Positions 1-6,446 of a stretch of 7,180 bases of DNA are shown here, piece after piece. The stretch's first letter is position 1. Every line of letters begins with the position of its first letter. Under the pieces are notes generated by a model, which was given only the letters and a program-made list of their open reading frames with translations, was not told the origin of the DNA and made no database searches. A program made the position numbers and the translations under genes. The stretch comes from Pseudomonadota bacterium. GTDB taxonomy: Bacteria; Pseudomonadota; Gammaproteobacteria; Xanthomonadales; Xanthomonadaceae. The stretch spans positions 1 to 7,180 of the forward strand of contig JAEXBT010000005.1 of NCBI GenBank assembly GCA_023393895.1. The letters are read 5' to 3'.

Positions 1-2237
1 GCCTTGATCCAGTCGATCTGCACGTTGGGCACGCCACTGGCTTGGTAGCTGCCTGGCAACGGTCGCCATCCCAAGTTCTTCAAGTGTTCGCTCAACGGGG
101 CTTCAAGAATTGCGGCGATGTCGATAACCGACCAAGGCGAGCCATCGGCCCATGCGCCTTCGCGCGTCCCGTGCCAACCCAGCTGCGCTACCCGGACTGC
201 TTCCGGAACCCGGCCAATCAGGTAGGCGTTCAGCATGTGCCTCGCGAAGTTGGGGCTGGATCGCAACTCGGTGGGCAGGACCTCCATGTAGTCACGCAGG
301 AGGAACGGCCGCACTTGGTCGGCAGTCGTGGCCACGATGAACAATGGGCCGGTTCCATCCAGTGCTGCCGCGGCCTCCTTGGACAAGGCCGTTCCCGGGA
401 ACCGGGCCACGGCCTCTCGGAGTTCCGCGACAAGCCGCAGCAGCTCCTGCTGCCAAACGCATGGAAGAACGATGGGCCTCACCTGCCAGTCCGGACCGGC
501 AACCTTGTCCTCGATCACCGCCACAGGGTCGGTCAAGGCAAAGTGGTTGATCGTCAGCAGCGAGAATCCTTCCGTCGGACGATGCCCCGACAGAACCGCC
601 AACCCATGGACAAGATTGTTGGTACGCCGCAGCAGCCGCCCAATCAGCTCGTCCTGCACCAGAAGTCCACCTGAGCGGACCGCGGACATCACACCGATCA
701 CGTCCGACAATCGCGGGCAAACTCGTGAGCCCAAGACGTGAATGCCAGGGCGCCTCTTGCGGGGCCGCCCGGGCTTCTCCCCAAACCACGGAAATACGCT
801 GCGCTCGACAAGCTGCGCGAAGCGATCCGCATCAAACCGGTCGTAATGGAGGGGCGCCAGGCTGATTCCCAAACTGTCGCCCGCCGCCCACTGTGCCGCG
901 GTGAGCCCCAGTGGTTCGGATGCGGCCAGCCGGTTCAGAATCGACCTGCGCAGCATGGTGGTCGATGGCGCGTCATCGGAAAGATCAAGCGCCATCCTGC
1001 CCAAGGCGGGAAAAACGCATTCCCCAAGTACTGGCGCCGGATTCATTCGCTTGACCAGGTCCCTCAGCGCAGCGGGAATGGGCAACCACACCACGCTGCC
1101 ACCCCGCTCAATGGGCCCAACATCGGGATTGTCTGGACGCAACTCCGGACGGAACAGCCATTCGGCATCCAAGGAAAGGCATCCAGGCTGCGCGACGGCG
1201 TCTTCTGCCTCCCCCCACTTGAGCTGGCTGACCTGGGTAGCCAAGGTTGCCGTCGCAGGCAGCATGCAGCGTGCGATCAACTTTTCGGCGAGCTCGACCT
1301 CCTTGTTCTGGAGGGCCGAGGCGGCCAAGCGAAGCAGTCGCCCGACCTCGGCAGACATCGCACTGTCATCCAGCACCGTCGTTGATGCGTCAGTCAGGGC
1401 ATGAAGGGGGGTGATTGTCGACAGTCCGCTCCTGACGAAGCCCTCCCTCGCCCCGGGATGATTCCGCAATGGCTCCGGTTCCTCGGTGTTGGCTGGCAGC
1501 CACCCGAAGGGCCTGCCTGCGGGTATGGCAGGGTCGATCCCGGGCTCTCCCGGGATCACTACGCCAACATCGGCGTCCGGATCCTCATCCAGGGATTCGC
1601 CCAATGGAACTGGGTGAACGATCGCCTGATAGGCGTATCCAGACAGGTGGGCTCGCCAAGCAGACCAGAAGTATCCGGGGAACCGACTTGAGTCCTGGGG
1701 TTCACGGTCCAGCATGCCCTTCAGTTCAAGCAGCGAACTTGGCGGCTCCAAGGCGCCGCGCCTGGTCTTGCCTTGGTGAAGTTCCTTGAGGATCTGACGG
1801 AAGGCCATTCCCAGCTCACGAACCCCGGGGGGCACGCCGTCGTCGGGGTACATGGCCAGAATCTCCACCCACAGCTTCGCGATGTAGCTGCGTGCCTCGA
1901 AGCCTTCCGCCTCAGGAACGAGTCCTGTGCGGGAAATACGCTCCAATGTGACCAGAAGCTCCTCCCGGCCACGTTCCTTATCGTTCGTAGGCCCAAGCTC
2001 GGAAGCATCCCCTTGCGGGCGGACTTGCAGGTCGAGGACGGCGCCCGGAGCTCCCAGCGACTGCAGCTGGATCTCATCCCAGATGGGGGACAAGGCGCGG
2101 CGCGCGTGGGTGAACTCGCGCTCGGACTCGATATCGGGAAAGATGACAGACAGTGCATGGGACGCCACCGCACGAGCGGGGGAGTCCTCTGGCGAACAGA
2201 AGCGGTCAAGGAAGCTGGGCGGCACGCGGGTGTACAC
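1..2237 (-). CDS. Large divergent tyrosine recombinase/integrase-like protein, partial (C-terminus off window)
   Basis: One minus-strand frame stays open from a stop at 2261-2263 to the left edge, giving at least 745 codons. Other-frame ORFs here look like shadows. Residues are numbered from a GTG at 2237. Near the C-terminus are tyrosine recombinase landmarks: SGHRPTEG with Arg553 as the first catalytic Arg, a beta-hairpin Lys578 (VIEDK) followed by RPIVLP, NFARH with Arg666 as the second Arg, and LGWHG at 686-690 matching the LGH motif. The usual His before the second Arg is Asn663. No Tyr lies in the expected place; Trp702 in SPWS is the nearest aligned aromatic. About 550 residues precede Arg553, far more than in XerC/D-type enzymes. 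A basic AT-hook-like patch (KPGRPRKRRP) spans 488-497. The start is uncertain: no ATG is in frame near the 5' end, and GTG 2237 lacks a clear ribosome binding site. The ORF is seen directly; the family is inferred from motifs. Confidence 0.72.
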   Translation of the reverse strand, partial: MYTRVPPSFLDRFCSPEDSPARAVASHALSVIFPDIESEREFTHARRALSPIWDEIQLQSLGAPGAVLDLQVRPQGDASELGPTNDKERGREELLVTLERISRTGLVPEAEGFEARSYIAKLWVEILAMYPDDGVPPGVRELGMAFRQILKELHQGKTRRGALEPPSSLLELKGMLDREPQDSSRFPGYFWSAWRAHLSGYAYQAIVHPVPLGESLDEDPDADVGVVIPGEPGIDPAIPAGRPFGWLPANTEEPEPLRNHPGAREGFVRSGLSTITPLHALTDASTTVLDDSAMSAEVGRLLRLAASALQNKEVELAEKLIARCMLPATATLATQVSQLKWGEAEDAVAQPGCLSLDAEWLFRPELRPDNPDVGPIERGGSVVWLPIPAALRDLVKRMNPAPVLGECVFPALGRMALDLSDDAPSTTMLRRSILNRLAASEPLGLTAAQWAAGDSLGISLAPLHYDRFDADRFAQLVERSVFPWFGEKPGRPRKRRPGIHVLGSRVCPRLSDVIGVMSAVRSGGLLVQDELIGRLLRRTNNLVHGLAVLSGHRPTEGFSLLTINHFALTDPVAVIEDKVAGPDWQVRPIVLPCVWQQELLRLVAELREAVARFPGTALSKEAAAALDGTGPLFIVATTADQVRPFLLRDYMEVLPTELRSSPNFARHMLNAYLIGRVPEAVRVAQLGWHGTREGAWADGSPWSVIDIAAILEAPLSEHLKNLGWRPLPGSYQASGVPNVQIDWIK

Positions 2238-2442
2238 TGGAGAAACCGTGCAAACCTTGAGCCATTACTCATTAACAATCAATCGTTTGTGACAGTTATC
2301 GTCGCAGCATCACGGCCACAATCGGCGTTAAGCGCCGAGCGGGGGCAGATCGGATACAAATAGAAATCAAAGAGTTGCGTATGATTCCGCTGTATTAGAT
2401 CGATTACCATCTCGCCAAACTGATTCACATCACTCGTCAGCT
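2238..2442. promoter_or_regulatory. Intergenic region between island recombinase and att scar
   Basis: This 205-bp gap is visibly more AT-rich than its surroundings and should hold the recombinase promoter and any accessory binding sites. It contains a perfect 6-bp inverted repeat with a 5-base loop (TCGGCG-ttaag-CGCCGA, 2322-2338) with no T-run on either strand, so it is not a typical terminator. An 8-bp palindrome GTGTACAC (2230-2237) covers the proposed GTG start at its edge. I could not identify a convincing -35/-10 pair on the minus strand. The regulatory role is inference from position. Confidence 0.3.
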
Positions 2443-2492
2443 GTGGCTTCCGAAGCCATTGGTCGGGGGTTCGAATCCCTCCAGGCGCGCCA
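2443..2492 (+). pseudogene. 3' remnant of tRNA-Arg(CCG); integration (att) site
   Basis: The sequence folds as the 3' two-thirds of a tRNA. The anticodon arm is 2443-2459 with loop TTCCGAA at 2448-2454 and anticodon CCG at 2450-2452. A 5-base variable region follows (2460-2464), then the T arm at 2465-2481 with loop TTCGAAT, a 3' acceptor strand CAGGCGC at 2482-2488, discriminator G2489 and encoded CCA at 2490-2492. The matching 5' acceptor strand (GCGCCTG) and a D arm are absent upstream, so this is not a working gene. The 5' end of the anticodon stem is a G2443-T2459 wobble. This suggests that homology to the original tRNA starts at about 2444, and that the crossover lies in or after the anticodon arm. 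Displaced 3' tRNA ends are the standard product of tRNA-targeted integration. Confidence 0.85.
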
Positions 2493-2551
2493 ATCAAATC
2501 AATGACTTGGCGGCAACAGCCTTCGATGTTCAGAAACGGCCGGCCGCGACG

Positions 2552-2905
2552 TCAACGGAGCGCGGGATGCAGCCACAGATTCGCAGGTTGCCCCTGCTGC
2601 AACCGCACCGCAGCCAGCTGCTCATGCGCCACCAGCAAGTCGTCGACCAGCGCATCGTCCGCCTTGGGCAACGCGTAACTGGTGTCTGCGGAGTCTTCGA
2701 CGCCTTCCTCGCCGGACACTCGCAGGAAGGGAATTTCTGCGGCTTCCAACTGCGCGACCAGCAACGCCCGGCGCAGGGCGTTCGCTTGCTCGCAGGTCGG
2801 GCTGCCGAACGGATCGGCGGCGGTGAGGATCGCGGCATCCTCTGCACCCTGCCGCCGCAACCAAGCGTCAACTTCCGGACGGTGTTCGCCGATCCGCGCA
2901 ACCAC
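2552..2905 (-). CDS. DUF3293-like hypothetical protein
   Basis: A 117-residue protein from a GTG start at 2905. It has the pattern I associate with DUF3293: an N-terminal ARIGE strand, a DAWL helix near residues 13-16, then ILTAADPFG (about 26-34), where many members have TAxNP, followed by an Asn-containing helix and a C-terminal segment ending LWLHP. No catalytic residues or membrane segments are seen, and the function is unknown. Its start overlaps the end of the upstream 2H-type gene by 38 bp, suggesting translational coupling in the same minus-strand transcript. The frame stays open upstream of 2905 to a stop at 3011-3013 without ATG, GTG or TTG, so the N-terminus may be incomplete or affected by a frameshift. 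The coding call is fairly firm; the family name is tentative. Confidence 0.6.
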   Translation of the reverse strand: MVARIGEHRPEVDAWLRRQGAEDAAILTAADPFGSPTCEQANALRRALLVAQLEAAEIPFLRVSGEEGVEDSADTSYALPKADDALVDDLLVAHEQLAAVRLQQGQPANLWLHPALR

Positions 2906-3464
2906 GCCGGCTGCCAGCCGCGTGCAACCCCCGGAAGTCCGCGCGCACTTCGTCAGCCGTCGTATCCGGATGGCGTGGCGAAATGCCCGGAAGTCGTAGA
3001 TCGAAAGCCTTCAGTTCCGCGATGCGATCCAGATCCGGCAGGCCGATCCCCCGTGAGTCGGTCGCGAAATGGGTGATATGCGGACGCGTCTCCGGCAGCC
3101 GCACGCCAGCAGAGTCGCCAGCGCGCTGACGGAAGACATCGAAGCCCGGCATCTCCACCCACTCCACCAGCGACCAGCGCCGCCGCTGGCGGTCATGCAT
3201 CACCGCGCCGTCGCCGCCGCGCCGGATGTCGTGCCCCGCACCCTGGGCGAGCTTCTGTAACTCGTGCTTCGACATGCCATCGCAGATGCGGGCCACCTTG
3301 GCCGCGTTGAGCAGGGTGATGTGCAGTTCCGGCTTGCGTATCAGCGTGCAGCCATCGGGCGCACGCAAAGTCGGCGCTGCCGTGAAGCGGTAGCGTTCGG
3401 GCAGGGGCACGATCAGCGCGCCGGAAGACGACAGTACCGGGACGCCGAAATCGCTCATCGCCAT
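2868..3464 (-). CDS. Hypothetical protein with two HIT motifs, 2H phosphoesterase-like
   Basis: A 198-residue soluble protein starting at ATG 3464 (a second ATG at codon 3 is possible). It carries two histidine motifs about 80 residues apart: LHITLLN with His48/Thr50 and PHITHFA with His129/Thr131. Paired HxT/S motifs at such spacing define the 2H phosphoesterase superfamily (RNA 2',3'-cyclic phosphodiesterases and RNA ligase-like enzymes), so a role on cyclic phosphate or RNA ends is a reasonable guess, but the substrate is unknown. No signal peptide or membrane segment is seen. It begins 13 bp after the pirin stop, so it is probably cotranscribed with the pirins. The last 35 or so residues, after the LRLPGIS stretch, are polar and Arg-rich and overlap the next gene; they may reflect a frame disturbance. 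The CDS is well supported; the function is inference. Confidence 0.68.
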   Translation of the reverse strand: MAMSDFGVPVLSSSGALIVPLPERYRFTAAPTLRAPDGCTLIRKPELHITLLNAAKVARICDGMSKHELQKLAQGAGHDIRRGGDGAVMHDRQRRRWSLVEWVEMPGFDVFRQRAGDSAGVRLPETRPHITHFATDSRGIGLPDLDRIAELKAFDLRLPGISPRHPDTTADEVRADFRGLHAAGSRRGCADRRTPSGS

Positions 3465-3477
3465 CGGGAACCGCGGG

Positions 3478-4437
3478 TCATGAGGGGTGGCGGCCCAGAC
3501 GGAGTCCCGAAAGCTCTGGGGCCCGCAGCCGCGGCAGGTCGGTGCCGGCGACCTCGCCGAAGCCGCGACCCGCGTTCCAGTCCGATGTCGCGCGCTCCAT
3601 TTCCTCCTGGGTGCGCGCGACGAAGTTCCACCACAGCAGGATGTCCTCGCCGAACGGTTCGCCGCCGATCAGCAGCAGGCGCGCCGGGCCATCGCAAGCC
3701 AGGTCGATCGTCTCGCGGTCGAGGCCCAGGTACAGCAGCTGACCCGGCACAACGCGCTGGCCCGCCACTTCGAGCGCACCTTCAAGGCACATCACCGCAT
3801 GCTCGAACGCCGGCTGCAGCGGCAGGCGCGTGCGCGCCGCCTGCGTGGCGGTGACATCCATGCCCAGCAGCGGCGAATGCACGCGCGGAGGCGCGACCTC
3901 ACCGAAGGCCTCGCCGACCAGGAGGGTGAGAGTGAAGTCATCGCGCGCGAACTGCGGCAGCACGGGGTGATGCTCGAAGGCCGGCTCAATGTGCCGCGCG
4001 GCATCCGGCAACGCGATCCAAAGCTGCGCGGCATGCACGCGGCCCGGGCGATCGGTCGGCGACACCTCGGCGTGGCTGATGCCGCGTCCGGCGGTCATCA
4101 GGTTGACCTGTCCCGGCCGGATCCACTGGCGGCTGCCGAGGCTGTCATGGTGCTCGATCTCGCCGTCGATCATCCAGGTGAAAGTCTGCAGGCCGATGTG
4201 TGGATGCGGCCCCACCGACATGCCCTGGCCGGTGTCGTAATCGAGCGGGCCAGCGTGATCGAGGAAGCACCATGCGCCGACCATCCGGCGCGGCTTGCCG
4301 GGCAGCGCGCGCCGGACCTCCAGCGCATCGCCGATGATGCTGCGCCGCGCTTCCTGCAGTTCCAGAACCGGGTCGCCGGCGCCGGCAGGCGCTTGGTGGG
4401 TGTCGGACGGCGCCGGGTCGGGGCTGCGGTTGCTCAT
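3478..4437 (-). CDS. Pirin family protein (first-domain Fe site intact)
   Basis: A 319-residue bicupin of the pirin family. I chose ATG 4437 (MSNRSPD) because GAGGAA lies just upstream; a longer version from 4536 would overlap the other pirin gene. Family metal-binding residues are visible in the N-terminal cupin: HPH gives His78 and His80, and ISHAE gives His122 and Glu124. The C-terminal cupin follows (PPRVHSPLLGMDV onward), with a characteristic ending EDILLWWNFVARTQEE. Bacterial pirins bind Fe or other metals, and some act as quercetin dioxygenases or bind metabolic enzymes; which applies here cannot be told. The N-terminal 20 or so residues are Pro/Ala-rich and probably disordered. It lies 85 bp downstream of a second pirin gene and 13 bp upstream of the 2H-type gene, consistent with one transcript. 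Confidence 0.9.
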   Translation of the reverse strand: MSNRSPDPAPSDTHQAPAGAGDPVLELQEARRSIIGDALEVRRALPGKPRRMVGAWCFLDHAGPLDYDTGQGMSVGPHPHIGLQTFTWMIDGEIEHHDSLGSRQWIRPGQVNLMTAGRGISHAEVSPTDRPGRVHAAQLWIALPDAARHIEPAFEHHPVLPQFARDDFTLTLLVGEAFGEVAPPRVHSPLLGMDVTATQAARTRLPLQPAFEHAVMCLEGALEVAGQRVVPGQLLYLGLDRETIDLACDGPARLLLIGGEPFGEDILLWWNFVARTQEEMERATSDWNAGRGFGEVAGTDLPRLRAPELSGLRLGRHPS

Positions 4438-4462
4438 TGCTGATTCCTCATGTCCATCGATG

Positions 4463-4481
4463 CCAGCCTGCCGCAGGCTGG
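4463..4481. repeat. Perfect 8-bp hairpin between the two pirin genes
   Basis: CCAGCCTG and CAGGCTGG form a perfect 8-bp stem with a 3-base loop, within the 85-bp gap between the upstream pirin stop (4523) and the downstream pirin start (4437). No T-run follows on the minus strand, so it is not a typical intrinsic terminator. It could be a processing or mRNA-stabilising hairpin that sets the relative expression of the two pirins. The structure is seen; the role is a guess. Confidence 0.4.
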
Positions 4482-4522
4482 GTGAGGATGCGGCGAGGAA
4501 TTCCGCCTCATCGCGTGCACGC

Positions 4523-5398
4523 TCACATCTGGCCAAACCTGCCGCTGTTGAAATCGCGGATGGCTTCGGCGATCTGCGCCTGGCTGTTCATCACGAACGG
4601 TCCGTAGCCCACCACCGGCTCATCGAGCGGTTCACCAGCCAGCACGAGCAGCCGCGCATCGCCATTGGCCTCGATGCGCAGGCCACTGCCTTCGGTCGAC
4701 AGCGTTGCCACCTGTGCATCCCGCAGCACCGCCTCGCCATTGACCTCGACCGTGCCCGATCGCACCACGACCAGCGTGTTCCAGCCGTCGGGAATGTCGA
4801 AGTCAGCGCTCTTGCCGGCGGCCAGTTCCACGTCCAGCACCTGCAGCGGGCTGAAGGTGCGTGCCGGTCCGGCTTCGCCGGCGAACGCGCCTGCGATCAC
4901 CCGCACGCGGCCCGCGCCGTCCGGCAACGCGACTGCGGGGATGTCGGTATCGACGATCGCCTGGTAACCGGGCGGCGTCATCTTGTCGCGCGCCGGCAGG
5001 TTCACCCACAGCTGCACCATCTCGAAAGGGCCGCCCTCGCGACTGTAGCGCTGGGAGTGGAACTCCTCGTGGAGGATGCCGCCGCCGGCGGTCATCCATT
5101 GCACGTCGCCAGGGCCGATCACGCCGCCCTTGCCGGTGGAATCGCGATGCTCGACCTCGCCAGCATAGACGATTGTCACGGTCTCGAAGCCGCGATGCGG
5201 ATGCTGGCCGACGCCGCGGCGATAGCCGTCGTTGGGTGGGAATTCGGCGGGTGCGGCGTAATCAAGCAGCAGGAACGGACTGCGCTCGGCGACACCCTCG
5301 CCGTTGTAGCCGAACAGGCCCTGCACCGGAAAGCCATCGCCCACCCAATGCCTGCCGGGGGCTGAGGTCATGCCAAGGACGCGTTTTGTCGTACGCAT
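4523..5398 (-). CDS. Pirin family protein, first gene of the minus-strand cluster
   Basis: A 291-residue bicupin of the pirin family, distinct from its neighbour. ATG 5398 (MRTTKR) is preferred because GGAG sits 9 bases upstream; ATG 5371 (MTSAPG) is an alternative, and the extension to 5491 looks non-coding. N-terminal cupin metal ligands are His66 and His68 in QHPHRGFET and His110 and Glu112 in ILHEE, in the usual [18 protein letters not shown] context. The C-terminal cupin follows, from about residue 170, ending in a [18 protein letters not shown] tail common in this family. It is probably a cytoplasmic, metal-dependent protein; possible roles are quercetin-type dioxygenation, redox or metal sensing. 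It is divergent from ubiA across a 136-bp gap and heads an operon-like set of four minus-strand genes. Confidence 0.92.
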   Translation of the reverse strand: MRTTKRVLGMTSAPGRHWVGDGFPVQGLFGYNGEGVAERSPFLLLDYAAPAEFPPNDGYRRGVGQHPHRGFETVTIVYAGEVEHRDSTGKGGVIGPGDVQWMTAGGGILHEEFHSQRYSREGGPFEMVQLWVNLPARDKMTPPGYQAIVDTDIPAVALPDGAGRVRVIAGAFAGEAGPARTFSPLQVLDVELAAGKSADFDIPDGWNTLVVVRSGTVEVNGEAVLRDAQVATLSTEGSGLRIEANGDARLLVLAGEPLDEPVVGYGPFVMNSQAQIAEAIRDFNSGRFGQM

Positions 5399-5534
5399 GA
5401 ATGCGTCTCCAAGAAGAATGATGCTGCATCTGAGATGGGGATCCCCCGTCTCCATACCAGCCGCATCGACCATCCACAGCATTCCATGCATCGAACGCTG
5501 CCGGCATTTGGCAGCGCGCTGCTACGCTTTGCCG
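5399..5534. promoter_or_regulatory. Divergent intergenic region, pirin / ubiA
   Basis: This 136-bp gap separates divergent starts and should carry promoters for both. Visible elements are a 10-bp palindrome GGGGATCCCC (5437-5446) and a perfect 7-bp inverted repeat CGCTGCC-ggcattt-GGCAGCG (5496-5516), ending 18 bases before the ubiA ATG. Neither has a T-run. TTGGCA at 5508-5513 resembles a -35 box, but no -10 at proper spacing was found for ubiA. The operator role of either repeat is inference. Confidence 0.35.
5496..5516 (+). repeat. 7-bp inverted repeat upstream of ubiA
   Basis: CGCTGCC and GGCAGCG flank a 7-base loop and end 18 bases before the ubiA start codon. If transcribed, the hairpin would sit just upstream of the ribosome landing area, which otherwise lacks a visible Shine-Dalgarno sequence. 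It could equally be a protein-binding operator for ubiA or the divergent pirin gene. Only the symmetry is seen. Confidence 0.35.
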
Positions 5535-6443
5535 ATGGAACACGAGGACACCCACACGGCTTCCCCGGCAATGCCCCACTGGCGCCGCAAGGTCGGCGCC
5601 TATCTGCGTCTGATGCGCGCCGACCGGCCGATCGGCTGGCTGTTGCTGCTGTGGCCGACATGGTGGGCGCTGTGGATCGCCTCCGCGGGCGTGCCGGACT
5701 GGCATCCGCTCATCGTGTTCACGGCCGGCGTCTGGCTGACCCGCGCCGCCGGCTGCGTGATCAACGATTACGCTGACCGCTGGCTGGACGGACAGGTCGA
5801 GCGCACCCGCGGCCGGCCACTGGTCACCGGCGAGGTCAGCGGCCGAGAGGCACTGGTCCTGTTCGCGGTGCTGATGCTGGTCGCGTTCACGCTGGTGCTG
5901 ACGCTGAACCGGCTGACGATCTGGATGAGCGTGGTCGGCGTCATCCTCGCCACCAGCTATCCGTTCCTCAAGCGCCATACCTATCTGCCGCAGGTGTATT
6001 TGGGGATGGCGTTCGGCTGGGGCATTCCGATGGCGTTCGCGGCGATCCAGGACTCCGTGCCGCCGGTCGCCTGGCTGCTCTACATCGGCAACATCCTCTG
6101 GGCCACCGCCTACGACACCTGGTATGCGATGGTGGATCGCGAGGACGACCTCCGCATGGGCTCGAAATCCACCGCAATCCTGTTCGGCGACATGGACCTG
6201 GTCGCGCAGGGCGTGTTGTACGCGTCGACCTTCCTCGCACTTGGGCTGGCGGGACAGCGTGCCGGGCTTGGCATCTTCTACTGGCTCGGTCTCGCCATCG
6301 CCGCCGCACTGGTGGCCTGGCAGTTCCAGACCGCGAAAAGCCGCGAGCGCGCCGCCTGCTTCCGCGCCTTCCTGCACAACAACTGGGTGGGCCTGGCGAT
6401 CTTCGCCGGCATCGCCGCGCATTACGCCTTCGGCGAAGCCTGA
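5535..6443 (+). CDS. ubiA: 4-hydroxybenzoate polyprenyltransferase UbiA
   Basis: A 302-residue integral membrane prenyltransferase that joins the polyprenyl tail to 4-hydroxybenzoate, the membrane-committed step of ubiquinone synthesis. Both Asp-rich, Mg-diphosphate-binding motifs are intact: NDYADRWLD with Asn77, Asp78, Asp81 and Asp85, and [12 protein letters not shown] with Asp194, Tyr197, Asp201, Asp204 and Asp205. The [20 protein letters not shown] start, the [10 protein letters not shown] loop after the first motif, and several hydrophobic segments (around 34-50, 58-76, 107-124, 128-145, 155-170, 178-192 and the C-terminal third) fit UbiA. Length is close to the usual 290 or so. ATG 5535 has no clear ribosome binding site; ATG 5571 (MPHWRRK) is an alternative. 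No ubiC lies alongside in the window. The stop is 3 bp from the convergent comF stop. Confidence 0.95.
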   Translation: MEHEDTHTASPAMPHWRRKVGAYLRLMRADRPIGWLLLLWPTWWALWIASAGVPDWHPLIVFTAGVWLTRAAGCVINDYADRWLDGQVERTRGRPLVTGEVSGREALVLFAVLMLVAFTLVLTLNRLTIWMSVVGVILATSYPFLKRHTYLPQVYLGMAFGWGIPMAFAAIQDSVPPVAWLLYIGNILWATAYDTWYAMVDREDDLRMGSKSTAILFGDMDLVAQGVLYASTFLALGLAGQRAGLGIFYWLGLAIAAALVAWQFQTAKSRERAACFRAFLHNNWVGLAIFAGIAAHYAFGEA

Positions 6444-6446
6444 AGC

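Larger units (their letters stand above)
1..2492. mobile_element. Right-hand end of a tRNA-Arg-integrated genomic island (left part outside window)
   Basis: This stretch holds one long recombinase-like gene next to a truncated tRNA-Arg 3' end, the layout expected at one end of an element inserted by a tRNA-targeting tyrosine recombinase. The tRNA piece points toward the core genes on the right, so the element must lie to its left and the reconstituted full tRNA should sit at the other end, off the window. The stretch seems less GC-biased at third codon positions than the pirin, ubiA and comF genes, which fits foreign origin, though this was judged by eye. Cargo, total size and element type cannot be seen here. 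The boundary call is inference from the tRNA scar plus the adjacent recombinase. Confidence 0.7.

Noticed and set aside
42..674. A 210-residue plus-strand ORF, and others on the same strand up to 2363
   Set aside because: They are opposite-strand shadows of the long minus-strand recombinase frame, low in complexity and without recognisable motifs.
1721..2278. A 185-residue minus-strand ORF starting with ATG
   Set aside because: It lies in a different frame from the long recombinase-like ORF, is Ser/Arg/Pro-rich and shows no domain; it is kept only as a possible source of the 5' start if an indel exists.
2322..2338. Hairpin read as a terminator
   Set aside because: No T-run follows on either strand, so it is reported only as an inverted repeat in a regulatory gap.
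2401..2492. A complete tRNA-Arg gene
   Set aside because: The 5' acceptor strand and D arm expected before 2443 are missing.
2279..2497. A 72-residue minus-strand ORF beginning GAPGGIRTPD
   Set aside because: The N-terminal GGIRTPD stretch is the reverse translation of the tRNA T-arm and acceptor end, a well-known artefact of tRNA-overlapping ORFs. The rest crosses the AT-rich gap.
4295..5365. A 356-residue plus-strand ORF, and a 318-residue one at 3487-4443, opposite the pirins
   Set aside because: Both are antisense to pirin genes with intact metal sites. Their sequences are compositional shadows without motifs.
5262..6422. A 386-residue minus-strand ORF opposite ubiA
   Set aside because: It overlaps ubiA, which has all active-site motifs, and the first pirin start. 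Its Gln/Arg/His-rich composition is typical of an antisense shadow.
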